Source: Poecilobothrus nobilitatus (taxonomy: Eukaryota > Arthropoda > Insecta > Diptera > Dolichopodidae). From it: 64,000 nucleotides of DNA. Position 1 is the first letter of the stretch; every line of letters starts with the position of its first letter. A program made the translations under genes and the position numbers. This document shows positions 19,994 through 30,345 of this stretch, piece by piece. Location of the stretch: positions 219,833,488-219,897,487 of the forward strand of contig OX352772.1 of assembly GCA_947095535.1 (NCBI GenBank), written 5' to 3'. The notes below the pieces were generated by a model, which saw only the letters and a program-made list of their open reading frames with translations, searched no databases and had not been told where the DNA came from.

Positions 19994-20354
19994 ATGAGCT
20001 ACCCAAAAGAGCACTTACTAATTATGATTTAGAAGAATTTGGAAAAAAATACTTAAAACATTTCCGTGGAGTTTTATGCGAGATAATTTACCAAAACGCA
20101 ATTCTTTGAAATACGAATGTGGTATAATAAATTTAGATAATTCTATTGGAAATGGAACGCATTGGGTAGCTTATTACAAAAATCCTCAAATCATACAATA
20201 TTTTGACAGCTTTGGAAATTTGCAACCTCCATTAGAAGTAATTAAATATTTAGGAGATAAGCTTGTATATAACTACAATAAATATCAAAACTTTAATTCA
20301 TATAATTGTGATCATCTATGTTTAGAATTTTTATTTCATATTGTTAAAAAATAA
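19994..20354 (+). pseudogene. Adenain-like cysteine protease (Maverick PRO), frameshifted
   Basis: The maturation protease of Maverick/adenovirus type. The catalytic triad can be placed: His in NGTHWVAYY, Asp in IIQYFDSFGN, Cys in YNCDHLCLEF. The C-terminal 92 codons from 20076 are open. The N-terminal part (LPKRALTNYDLEEFGKKYL, then FRG) lies in a different frame. The break is in a short T-run at about 20071-20075, just before MRDNLPK, and there may be another change at the start codon. The same lesion is present in copy B. The gene directly follows the PLA2 stop. Confidence 0.85.
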
Positions 20355-20661
20355 AGCAAAACTATCAGTAAATAAAACATAATAAAACAAAAATAATGTG
20401 TCTAGCTTTATTAAAACTAACCTACATTAATAATTTTGTTCAAGTTCAAGGTTATTTCTTTCTTTCTATTTGAATAAAAAGAAACATAAAACTATCTGAT
20501 AAAGAATACTTAGAATTTAGTTGTAATACAAGAAATTTAAAGAAAAATTAGAATTAGAAATATTATATAGGTATACATTTATTATGATGATGATGATCAG
20601 CCTTGAAAATCTATAAAAGCAGAATAGATTTACGAAATATCTCATTATTTCAATTAAAGAC
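20355..20661 (+). promoter_or_regulatory. Intergenic region with poly(A) signals and penton-gene promoter
   Basis: AATAAA-type signals follow the protease stop (about 20371-20390). A TATAAAAG box lies at 20612-20619, 43 bp before the penton ATG, and a GATGAT microsatellite at about 20585-20597. This is the only long non-coding gap among the capsid genes. Confidence 0.5.
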
Positions 20662-21360
20662 ATGTCAATAACATTAACTTTAAACGGAAACTGTTCCATA
20701 TTAACCACTAATTATTTTCCTCCTATAGACCTAAAGTGGGAAGAATATACATGTGGTTTAGTAGATTTTCAAACATATAATTCAATACCGAATATAGATG
20801 AGGAAAATAATAGATTTATTATTGATAATAAATCCATCATTCTTCCCACAGGTTCATATGAAATTGAAGATATTGAAGCATTTATCAGAAAAAAATTGAA
20901 TATTGTTAAAACAGACAATGAGAAGTTAATTATAAGACCTAATAATAATACTTTAAAATGTGAAATTTTTGCTGATAAGGAAATTGATTTCGAAAGAGAA
21001 GATACTATTGGTAGATTATTAGGTTTTAGCAGAAAAAGATTATTGCCAAACAAATGGCATATTTCAGATCTTTTTGTTAATATTAATAAAATAAACATAA
21101 TAAGAGTGGAATGTAATATTATTTCCGGAACTTATATTAATGAAGCAGAAGCTCACATTTTACATGAATTCTCTATTAACGTTAGTCCTGGCTATAACAT
21201 AATTGAAGTTCCTAATAATGTAATTTATTTACCAGTAAGCGTTAATCAGATAAGTTCTATTACTGTAAAACTGCTTGACCAGAACGGTAATTTAGTTAAT
21301 TTTCGTGGAGAAACATTAACAATTAGATTGCATTTAAAGCCTCAAAATGCTAACATTTAA
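20662..21360 (+). CDS. Minor capsid (penton-type) protein of Maverick A, 232 aa
   Basis: Recognised as the Maverick minor capsid/penton protein by length, by position before the major capsid gene, and by its motifs: an N-terminal FPPIDLKWEEYTCGLVDFQT, a central IGRLLGFS, and the terminal NFRGETLTIRLHLKP. The predicted fold is mostly beta strand, consistent with a single jelly roll occupying capsid vertices. The frame is intact in both copies (one N-to-D change). A TATA box lies 43 bp upstream. The stop overlaps the next small ORF by 14 nt. Confidence 0.85.
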   Translation: MSITLTLNGNCSILTTNYFPPIDLKWEEYTCGLVDFQTYNSIPNIDEENNRFIIDNKSIILPTGSYEIEDIEAFIRKKLNIVKTDNEKLIIRPNNNTLKCEIFADKEIDFEREDTIGRLLGFSRKRLLPNKWHISDLFVNINKINIIRVECNIISGTYINEAEAHILHEFSINVSPGYNIIEVPNNVIYLPVSVNQISSITVKLLDQNGNLVNFRGETLTIRLHLKPQNANI

Positions 21361-21538
21361 TCAAAATCAATCTCATCTATTCTATATACCTTCACAGAAT
21401 ATGAAGCAACAGTTTAATCAATCAAAGTTATTCAAAGGAGTAGGAGGTGGCTATCAACACTTAGAATATAAAAAACGATTATCATTTGAGAACAAAGAAT
21501 ACCTAAAATCTCTTGGGTATTTACTAAAAGCAAATTAA
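21347..21538 (+). CDS. Small ORF between penton and major capsid genes, 63 aa
   Basis: It overlaps the penton stop and ends just before the major capsid ATG. It carries a Gly-rich LFKGVGGGYQ stretch and a conserved-looking end (NKEYLKSLGYLLK). An ATG at 21401 is an alternative start, giving 45 residues. Similar short ORFs ending in FLKSLGF-like sequences precede capsid genes in other Mavericks, as I recall. It is intact in both copies. Function unknown. Confidence 0.55.
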   Translation: MLTFNQNQSHLFYIPSQNMKQQFNQSKLFKGVGGGYQHLEYKKRLSFENKEYLKSLGYLLKAN

Positions 21539-21539
21539 A

Positions 21540-22164
21540 ATGGAGCTTTTTAATGATCCTGTTTTTAATGCAATTATAACTAGTGCTCAATGGCATTCAT
21601 ATTCACCATACACAAGTTCATTTGGATTAAGTGATATCATTAAAATACAAATACAAAATCAGAATTTAAATATATTACCTCAACAAGTCTAATTTATTTT
21701 AAACTAGTTAATAATGCTATACCATTTCTATTTGATGAAATTCGTTATGAACTTAATGGTAAAGAAATTGATCATAATCGTAATGTTGGGATAACTTCAA
21801 CATTAAAAAATTATATTTCACTCAATCAAAATGAAAGTACCGCTTTATATAATGCAAGTTGGTCACCTAAAGAATCAATTAAAATGAAATGAAAGGACTT
21901 TATTTCAATTTTTGTATACCCTTAAAATATATTATACCCTTGTGTATACCCTTGTGTATACCCTTTGTATACCCTTATAAAAATATTATTCCAAATGCAA
22001 AACATGAATTGATATTAACTCGCTCTCGATTAAATGATAATTCATTATTATGTAATGCTACTAATGCTGCTATTGAAAAATCGAAAATTCTTATCACAAA
22101 AATATATTGGAAGGTTCAACATATTGACTTAGCTGATAATCTTAAATTAAATTTATATTTATAA
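21540..22164 (+). pseudogene. Major capsid protein (double jelly roll), stop, deletions and truncation
   Basis: It begins with MELFNDPVFNAIITSAQWHS and reaches a TAA at 21690 after 50 codons. Homology resumes out of frame (PFLFDEIRYELNGKEIDHNR, then VGITSTLKNYISLNQ) and again in the frame of 21889-22164 with the signature NAKHELILTRSRLNDN and a final LADNLKLNLYL. The family is the Maverick/adenovirus-type major capsid protein, but the C-terminal half is missing altogether. In copy A the LLGFAEYYKN segment is replaced by a TATACCCTT repeat (21914-21977). The stop and truncation are shared with copy B, so neither copy can build a capsid. Confidence 0.85.
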
Positions 22165-22317
22165 ATTTAATTTATATTGAAAAGTATGAGAAAAAAAAAT
22201 AGTTTATTAAGAATAATCTAAAAATCTGTAAATTAAAAGAAAAAATAAAAAAAATTAAAAATATTTATAAAAACGTTTATTTTTTATTAATTTTAATTTA
22301 TTTTGAAAGTGAATTAT
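22165..22317. other. AT-rich convergent intergenic region
   Basis: Very A-rich sequence between the truncated capsid gene and the convergent minus-strand ORF. AATAAA-like words serve both strands. No other signal seen. Confidence 0.4.
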
Positions 22318-22794
22318 TTAATCATTTATTTTTTCAATTAAAAATTTTAAATATATAATTTTGTTTTCTTTAGAAGTTATTATAAATTTATATTTTATTT
22401 CTTTTCTTAAAATTTTATTATTTAAACTTTTAATCAGTTTTGGTGTAAATTTTACACTATACTGCTTAGGTAGATATGTGTAAAAATTCTCTGCTTCCAC
22501 CATGATGTATTTGACGACTTCACCATTAGGATCTGTAAATTTAGAATTTTTTTCCTCCATTTTTTTTACATTATACTCCTTGTTCTCTTTTAATAAGAAA
22601 ATCGCGAAATATTTTTTAAATGATGGTTGAATATCATTAATATCACTTATTAACTTCATAATGTCGTCATCACTCATTTCGTCAGAGGAGGAAGTATCTA
22701 GCTCTAACGTTGCTATTTTTGCACGTTTTCCACCATGAGATCTATCACCATCATCATCACCAACATTTCTTTTTTCTGCTCTGCTTTTGTTCAT
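22318..22794 (-). CDS. Nuclear-looking Maverick ORF, 158 aa
   Basis: The preferred start is the ATG at 22794 (context AACAATGA). The frame extends 14 codons further to 22836 without a better start. The N-terminus is basic with an NLS-like GGKRAKI. An acidic Ser/Asp patch follows (SSSDEMSDDDIMKLI), then a mixed helical and beta C-terminal domain ending in KFIITSKENKIIYLKF. It is intact in both copies, with one substitution. No family is recognised. The acidic patch next to an NLS would suit a DNA- or histone-interacting protein, but that is a guess. Confidence 0.55.
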   Translation of the reverse strand: MNKSRAEKRNVGDDDGDRSHGGKRAKIATLELDTSSSDEMSDDDIMKLISDINDIQPSFKKYFAIFLLKENKEYNVKKMEEKNSKFTDPNGEVVKYIMVEAENFYTYLPKQYSVKFTPKLIKSLNNKILRKEIKYKFIITSKENKIIYLKFLIEKIND

Positions 22795-22836
22795 TGTTAA
22801 GTTGAAGTTAAAGTTGTTTACTCGTTGAAAATACAA

Positions 22837-23350
22837 TTAATAATAATAATAATAAATTGAAATTTTGTAGAATGAATCTTTTAAGAAATACTTTTTATAT
22901 TTTTTATTGATAAGAACAAAAGCTTCTAAAAATATTCATTCTATAAGGTTTTCAATATTAAATATTTTTCTAATAATAAAAAGGGATGTATGTGGTTTTA
23001 TAGTCTTCATATTCTAACAATTAAAGAAAGCTTTATTCAATTTCAAATTTCATTAGTTTAGTTATTTTAAGAATTTTTTAAAAACAATTAAATAAAGATT
23101 TTAATCAATAAGAATAATCTACATTTCATTATATTAGTTAATTTTAAACTTTCAGTAATTGAGTATTAATAATTAAAAACAAGTAAATGTAACAGTAAGT
23201 CGATGCAACCGACTTATTAATACCCTACACCTGAATAATTCGAATTAAATTAAAAATCCATAAGTGTTTTTGGCAGCTGCTTGAACTTCTTCCCTTTTCT
23301 GTCTTATTTTCTATCTTAATTATTTTCGAAGATTGGTAGTCCTTGGGAAG
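22837..23350. other. Non-coding AT-rich region of Maverick A
   Basis: No gene supported. It has a short AAT microsatellite (22843-22857) and scattered A/T runs. The sequence is kept in copy B (40563-41090) apart from a block of about 70 bp at 41031-41103 that is absent here. Confidence 0.5.
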
Positions 23351-23409
23351 TTTGTGTCAGCTACCCGAATTGCCACTCCAATTCATCGAATCCATCTCAG
23401 GAACATAAA

Positions 23410-23728
23410 GAAAACTTGCCAGAACACCATTCTATTAAATTTAAAGGTTCTACTTTTGTTGGTTTTGGAGATATGCTCGTTGCTCTTGTGCTCGTCCGGA
23501 AGTTTCCAAAATACGAACCCATGGTTCAAATTCTTTCAAATGTCAGTTTCCAATTTTACAGAAAAAGAAACATAACAGAACACCTTTGTACTAAAAATAA
23601 AAGTTCTATCTTTATTGGTTGTGGAGATATACTCGTTTGCTCTGGGGCTCGTCCGGAAGCTTCCAAGATTTGAACCCATGGACCAAATCCTCACAAATTT
23701 CAGAAACATAAATCAAACATGAAGGTAC
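23410..23728 (+). repeat. Minisatellite, about two units, in Maverick A
   Basis: GCTCGTCCGGAAG occurs at 23490 and 23647. The units end with ACCCATGGACCAAATCC and CAAACATGAAGG. These are the first two units of the nine-unit array in copy B. Confidence 0.8.
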
Positions 23729-23909
23729 ATTTGTTGAATTTTATGTAGTAGCAGAATTTGGTAATAAACATGATGCAGAAGATTTTATGGAAGATTATGG
23801 ACCAGTTTGCATAATTTGTGGAGATATAAGTACTATTTGTAAAGTAGTAAAACCTGGCATTTTAAAGAAAATGCTAAAAAAATTATATTCTCTAATTAAA
23901 GAATTATAA
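23721..23909 (+). pseudogene. C-terminal fragment of an unknown Maverick protein
   Basis: Directly after the minisatellite the + strand is open for 62 codons to TAA at 23907. It contains FVEFYVVAEFGNK, then GPVCIICGDI and a Lys-rich helical end (ILKKMLKKLYSLIKEL). There is no start codon in a sensible place, so the 5' part was probably lost to the repeat. The two Cys (CIIC) plus a later Cys might form a metal site. Absent from copy B. Confidence 0.35.
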
Positions 23910-23978
23910 TAAAAACTAGAATTTAATTATACTTTATGTTTTTAATTTTTATTTTTTTTTCAATTTTTTTTATTTACA

Positions 23979-26900
23979 TTAATTTATATTAGGAATATGA
24001 TGATGACCCCATGGTAATGTATTAAATGAATTTGGAATCAAATATCTCTTGTTATCAAAAGGACTTAATGCAATTTTTTTTTTGCAAACAAGTAAAGAGT
24101 TTATGATTTTGAGATCTGATATTACTTTGTTCATGTGTATACTCAAAATTTTGATCAAGACAAATTTTATAATCTTCAAAAGTTATTTCATTTTTTAAAA
24201 CAATATTTTCAACTCCTTTTGCTTTTTTTGTTACTTCAGGTTAAAGTCATCTTTTTAACAGCATACATTTTTGCGCGTAGACCAACAAATTGATGCATTA
24301 GTTTACCACAATTTTCGTCTTTTATTAATCCAGGAATTTTTTTATTTAATTGCGGTATTCCATATAAATTACTATTAGGATATTCAGATGTATCAAAGCG
24401 ATTTATATCTTGTATAATATCCTTATAAACATCATCTGTTTGGATACTATATATCAAAGAATCAGTATCTGTATAGCATAGTTGACAATTATTATCATAT
24501 TTTTTTTGCATATAATTATAATGAAATTCATACAATTTTGTTTTAGATATATCAAGAATTGTCATTCCAATATAAACTGGTTTATCGAAGATTACTTCGA
24601 TTTTCCATAATTCAATTGCAGCTAAATTTTCATTAAAAATTTTACGAGAATGAAAATTAGGTTTTGAAATTAAAGATTCAGCTCCATAACGTATGAAACA
24701 AGCCTTATATCTTTTCGGAGACGAACATTTTCCATAGTTTTTCCGAAAATAGCATTATATATTAATTTAAATAAATTTTTTTCAAAATCATTTTTGGAAT
24801 TTTTTCTCAAATCTGCATTTAATTCAATGAATGGTCTCATCCAATCGCTCTGCTGAAATTTAATAGCGCGATGGATTTTAGTTAATTTCAAACCTTCATG
24901 TAAATATTGTTTTAAATTAATGTAATGTAGAACATAATTCTTTTTATTACATAGTGTTGCTAACATTTTCGTTTCTTTGAAACCTGGTGGAGAACATTTT
25001 TCTGGTGCCATGGGAAGATCTTTATGCTTATCATGAATACTAACTGGATACTCGAGGTCTACTTCTAAAATATATCCGTATTCTGAATTATCTGGAATAT
25101 TAAAATCTAAGTTATTAACATTATCAACCCATTGAAGGTTCTTATAAGGCAAATATTGAGTCATAGCCCACGAGTACATAGCATTTATATCATAGTACAT
25201 CAGATATGTTGAATCTTCTTTTTCATCATAGTCGGAAAGATATTTATTATTGGCTTTAGCATATCTTTTAGAACATTGAGTAAGTCCACCTCTAATGCCT
25301 TTTTCAATAAGTAATAGCATATCAACATCATCTATTAAATCAATTTCTATGTTAGTATATTTTAACATAGCGTCCCATGCTAAACCTGGTATAGTAAAAT
25401 AGTGAGCTGCATCTAATCCATAATTGTTTATGCAACCTTCTCTAAAATTTTCAAATACATCTGCAAGCAGAAGTATATCGAACTTCATATAAATATCACT
25501 ATATTGACCTAGATTTTGTATTTGAAATTCTTCCCAAACATTTTTAGCATGTTCGTAGTCTTCACAACTTATATGGCTTTTATTTAAGGAACTGTAAAAT
25601 TGTTCTTTTGCGGGTAGCTGAGTTTCATCTAAGTTTGACCAGTTTTTAATGTATTCATACGGAAAAACGCCTTTTCTAGTTAACAGTTTCAATTTATCTT
25701 CATTTATACCTGGAAATTGAGATCGAAGAATTCTTTTTTCAGATAATTTATCTAATGATGTAGACCTGAAACGAAATGAATCAATAAATTTGAATATTAT
25801 TTTACTGTTTTTTATATATTTAATTATAGCTATATAATTTTCAGTGTTACTTGGTGTTATTTTGATTTGTCCATCGATACTATTGGATATATCCATTATA
25901 AGTAAGTGAGCATCATATTTAGTTAAATTGTGGAAAACAATTGGAATTGTATGTGAATCTTTATAGTTTAGGTTACATGCTTGATGTGCCGCCCCTCTAT
26001 AATGACCAGTTAAATGACAATGATCTTTTACTTTTACGTCAGTTTCATTATATATTTTTTCGCATATATGACATGTATTACATAAATAAAATTCTTCTAT
26101 CTGTGTTTGCGTTAGTGTTTTCATAGAATATGAATTAAGGAAAATTGTTTCAACTTCATAAGCAATTTTTTCTAATTCTTTAGCAAACCATTTAGCACAA
26201 TTAAAACCTCTATAGTTTGAATAAAAGCATAATGAGTCATCATAAGAAGTTTTGAAATAAAAGCCAACACTAAACGCTTTATGCTCCTGATATTGTTTTG
26301 TATTTCGCATTATTTTCGACATTGGCTTAAGTAGACATTCGAAATCTGCATATATTATAAATGGTACTCGTTCTTTTTTTTTAAAGTTCTCAAATTTTAT
26401 AGTTTTATTTTTTGGAAAACTAATCTTATACTCGTTGAAATTTTTACAATTTACCAAATCATTTTCCAATTTAGCATTATTATAAAAAAATTAAGACATC
26501 TATCGCAAATAAATTTCTTTCCATCATGTTTTGATACTTGTTTAGATATAAGTCTAGAAAGATCTTTAATCCAAACATAATGATAAAATATTGATTTATC
26601 ATTATCATCATCACCATCACCATCAAGATTATCAGGGTCCTCATTTATGACATCATCATATCTATTCTGAATTAATAATAGATTTACGTGTTGTTCTTCT
26701 TTATTTTGAGCTAATCTAGTTGGTTAACTTTAAAAATTTTGTTAATTTTAGTAAGTTCGTATAAGTTAAAGCTTATTTTATTCATATCTTCAAATTTTTT
26801 GATATCTCTTTTAGATACTGGAAAATTAATTTTATCCAATTTCAAAACAGAAGAGTAATGTGGATAACTAGTTGTGGTTGTTGTTTGGATTTAAACTGGA

Positions 26901-27368
26901 TGATTTTGTAACTGGATAAAGGGCTGACACTATTGCCCACGCAAAACAATAATCATCTTTATTTTCAATATTTATACACGCTTTTTTATTTTGATTTATA
27001 TTAGGTAAATTAATATATGTTGATCCACTTTGAGGTCTATAATAATTTATATTTAAAACTAAATTTATAGCTTGTTTTAAAGCCCAACCACTATCTCTTT
27101 CCTGAAACTCCTCCAAATTTTTTAATATAACTTCTTTTACGCACTCTTTATACCATTTTTTTAAGTCAGTGTCTCTTGATATTATATTATTTTTAGTATT
27201 TATATATTTATAATCTTCAATTAAATCATTAGTCAAACTTTTAATAAAATTCCCACAAAATACTGCATTTACTTTAACAAAGGGTTCATTATTTAAAATT
27301 TTTTTAACATTCTTATAAAATTTTTTCTCACATAAAGATATAAAATTTATTGGATCTTTTGTAAGCAA
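23979..27368 (-). pseudogene. Protein-primed DNA polymerase B of Maverick A, several frameshifts
   Basis: A protein-primed family B polymerase of about 1,100 codons in five frame segments. 26868-27368 is the N-terminal Maverick-specific domain (RDSGWALKQAINLVLNINYY, KACINIENKDDYCFAW). 26470-26867 is the linking part (ISKRDIKKFEDMN-like, CDRC). 24670-26469 holds exonuclease I (IIYADFECLL), a CHIC/DHCHLTGHYRGAAH zinc module, motif A (MYYDINAMYSWAM) and motif B (IYNAIFGKTMEN). 24236-24565 holds motif C (CYTDTDSLIYS). 23979-24235 is the tail (KRYLIPNSFNTLPWGHHH). Catalytic Asp residues are present, but the frame breaks inactivate it. The gene is wholly missing in copy B. Confidence 0.93.
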
Positions 27369-27386
27369 ATTTATTATAACAAAGGT

Positions 27387-27692
27387 TTATATTCGACTTT
27401 TAAACGCGCTATTTATTATCTCACATTTGATTTTTTTGCTTTTATATACACTTTGATTTTTATTAAATGCTATTTGTTTTAATTTACATTTATATCCTTT
27501 GGAAAGAGTTAGTGAGTTAATTATTTTAAATTTTTTATTTGATTTATTCACAGTTGTTAATAGCTTTTTTAATTTTTTAATGTATTTATTGCACTTATTA
27601 ATATATTTTTTGCATTTACGTTTATTTTCCGTTAATTCAGCCTTTGGAATTAAACATTTTATTTTCTTAACAAGAATTTCTGCGCTAGCCAT
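27387..27692 (-). CDS. Small Lys/Cys-rich ORF upstream of PolB, 101 aa
   Basis: A very basic protein, rich in Lys and Asn with five Cys, ending 18 nt before the polymerase ATG in the same direction. A leading helix (SAEILVKKIKCLIPKAEL) is followed by low-complexity KKYINKCNKYIKK. It could be the terminal protein, a DNA-binding accessory or a spurious frame in A-rich DNA; position is the only support. Missing from copy B. Confidence 0.4.
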   Translation of the reverse strand: MASAEILVKKIKCLIPKAELTENKRKCKKYINKCNKYIKKLKKLLTTVNKSNKKFKIINSLTLSKGYKCKLKQIAFNKNQSVYKSKKIKCEIINSAFKSRI

Positions 27693-27851
27693 TATTACTT
27701 ATTAATTCAATGTTAGAATATTAACTAAATTTTTTTTATTTTTTATACATGTTCAACTATATTTTTTTTCTTTTTTCATGATAAGAATTTTTTTTGTTGT
27801 TTTTTCTTTTTATATTAACAAAAGAAAAATTGTATACTAATTAATACAGAT
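27693..27851. other. AT-rich subterminal region of Maverick A
   Basis: T- and A-runs between the last ORF and the right inverted repeat. No other signal. Copy B re-joins this sequence at about 42598. Confidence 0.5.
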
Positions 27852-27971
27852 AAGAAAAAAAAAATTTTTTAAAATCTTATGTTTTTTGCCGACGGCATTT
27901 CAAAAAACTTTTTTATGTTTTGCCGACGGCATTTCAATAAATTGTCACAGAACTGTCATAGCTACACTACT
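27852..27971 (-). repeat. Maverick A right terminal inverted repeat
   Basis: Reverse complement of 13830-13950 with a few mismatches. The palindromes read TGCCGACGGCA at 27888-27898 and 27921-27931. Confidence 0.9.
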
Positions 27972-27977
27972 AACGTG
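27972..27977 (+). other. Target site duplication AACGTG, right of Maverick A
   Basis: Matches 13824-13829 and abuts the last base of the right inverted repeat. Confidence 0.9.
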
Positions 27978-28271
27978 GACTACAGTGTATTGATGTTAAA
28001 TTGGTAGAAAGAACTACTAGATGCAACCTAAGTTTGATTCTATATGTTATTTATTTTAAAAACAAAAGTATCAATCTATAGCAGCTTAAAAACAAGCACT
28101 CTGACATTAATTGTTATAAATATCATTTCACATAATAATATAAAAATTTTATACATGCAAATATTAAAATTATTCTAAATTATTTTTCACCTTATGTACT
28201 TCTAATCTTTCAACATTCCGATAAAATATCGTTCTCATAAGAGTCAGCTAAATTAAATAATTAGAAAGATT
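27978..28271 (+). other. Right flank of Maverick A, ending in gypsy LTR sequence
   Basis: Same sequence as 42860-43152, with a few substitutions. Its last 145 bp or so (from about 28128) match the LTR of the gypsy-like element at 43009-43284. It stops abruptly at GATTAGAAAGAT-like sequence and joins BEL env sequence, which is the junction of the tandem duplication. Confidence 0.75.
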
Positions 28272-29241
28272 TTTGAATAAAATTACCATTGTTAGATGCA
28301 GCGTATTATAAGATATATCAGCTAATTCCTATTCCTATAACTAGCGCTAATAAGTTTATATATAGTCAAGGATTTACAGGAAATATAACATCATCTTTTT
28401 TAATAGTATCAGAAATACCACATGATATTCTAGCTAATTATTTCAACAGTTCTGAAAGTATGAATAAAGGTTTAAACAATTTGTCAATCTTAGAGGACGA
28501 AATAACATCAGCTGATGTTCAATCATTTTATACTCAAATAGAGGCGCAAAGGGATGAAATAACAGCCACCAGAAATATAACCACCCATGATGTTCATCAT
28601 TATGTAATGGTTTACATAACGCTTATACTTATTATTGGAATAGCTATTTACTGTTTCTTTAGACGCTATAAAAGAATTGTATTATCTACACGCGAAAAAA
28701 CAACTGATGCAAAAACCAAGTCAAAATCTTCAGTATCACCAACAACAAACAACACGCCATCAATCGCTTGTGAACAGCCACTGAATTATTAATTCATTTC
28801 GTAGGGGAGGATGTTCGCAGAACATAAAGTTTTTCTTTTCTTTAACATTATAAACTTAACATTAATTTATATAATAACTTTAGAACTAACTTTAATATTG
28901 CTTATGTCGTAATTGTTTAACATACTTCATATTCAAAATGATGCTTATGATTCACCTAAATTTATTTGTAATATAATAATTTAATAAAGTTTAAAAATAC
29001 CTTTAATGTTATTGTACTGACCTACATTGTACATTCATAATTTTAATTATTTTAAAATAAAAAAAAATTGTTATGTCAGTTAAATTCGTTGCATAATGTA
29101 AAGGTAATTTTTTTGTATAATTGTTATGGAAAATTAAATTGTATTTAAAGATGTAGTTTTAAGTAAATTTTTTCATTAATAAATTTGAATTGTAAACTTA
29201 AATAAGCGTTTTTGTTTATTTATTTTTTTGTCGTTCAAACA
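28272..29241 (+). mobile_element. BEL fragment in duplication unit 2: env tail and LTR
   Basis: The env C-terminal ORF (28289-28792, 167 aa, with the same membrane span as 12166-12669) is followed by an LTR at 28812-29241. I count 13 differences in about 504 bp of env against the unit 1 copy, but none in the LTR or the following 711 bp. Confidence 0.88.
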
Positions 29242-29952
29242 GGTATCATTATTTTTTGAGTTATCGTGCGTACGAACGGACATCGCTAAATCGACTCAGG
29301 TGGTGATCCTGATTCAGAACATATATACATGCCCATATCTAACTCGCTTCCTATTGGTGGTTTCAAACACCATACAAAGTTAATATACCCTATACTTTAG
29401 GTGTAGGGTATAATAATATTATAAGCAGAGTGACAGGCTATGAACATACTAACGGTTCGTACGGGTAACTAAGAGTTGACAACGAAAACTGTATGCTTGC
29501 TTAATAAAATTAAATTGCAGTGCTTGCTTAATAAAATTAAATTTAAAAACTCCAAAATTTGCTTGTGATGACTAGAACAAGAGTTTACGTTATCAAACCA
29601 TGACAGATGAAATTTATCTGTATTTTTAATACAAAGTTTTATAATTTTATTTCTCCTTTTATATTTAAACTTTCAGTTTGGCTGTTGAAAATAAATCTAA
29701 ATGTTTCAATATGAATTTTAGATATTTCGAATTGTGAAATCTGACGGTACGAGGAAATGTCTGTTAATGAATTTTTTTTATTTTTTATGAAATTTTCTCG
29801 TTCTAACATAATGTCTTTATCTAAATTTGTTTTTCTTACGTTTTTTTTACATTTTTCACAAGATATTTTTGATGAAACTCCTTATAAAGTCATGCTATCA
29901 GAACTTGACAAAATGCAATGTGATGAAATAAAAAAATTACTCATTAAACGTG
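29242..29952 (+). other. Left flank of Maverick B (copy of 13119-13829)
   Basis: Identical by eye to 13119-13829, including the ORF at 29757-29957 and the target duplication AACGTG at 29947-29952. Confidence 0.85.
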
Positions 29953-30345
29953 AGTAGTGTAGCTATGACAGTTATGTGACAATTTATTGAAATGCCGTCG
30001 GCAAAACATAAACATTTTTTTTGAAATGCCGTCGGCAAAAAACATAAGATTTTAAAAAATATTTTTTTTCTTATATCAAAAATTGGTGATATGTTAACTA
30101 ATTTTAGAAAATTACTTGAAAATTTAAAAGAGGAATATTTAGATTATATGGAAGCTTATTGAGATGGAAGAGATAGATTTTTATCACTCTTTATATATGT
30201 ATGTTCTATTATAAGTCAAGTAAAGTTTGTACATAATAAAGAACTTTCTAGAAAATAAAAAGTATAACTTATATATTTATAATTTCCAATCACACATTAC
30301 TGCGTGAACCTTGAATGAAGATAGATCAAAATTTTTTGTGTGACA

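Larger units (their letters stand above)
13830..27971. mobile_element. Maverick/Polinton copy A (14,142 bp)
   Basis: The ends are AGTAGTGTAGC ... GCTACACTACT, starting with AG as in Mavericks, with terminal inverted repeats of about 120 bp. It is flanked by the 6-bp direct repeat AACGTG at 13824-13829 and 27972-27977. It carries the Maverick set: integrase, packaging ATPase, adenain-like protease, penton and major capsid proteins, PLA2/protein VI-like protein and protein-primed PolB. Several genes are broken. Confidence 0.95.
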
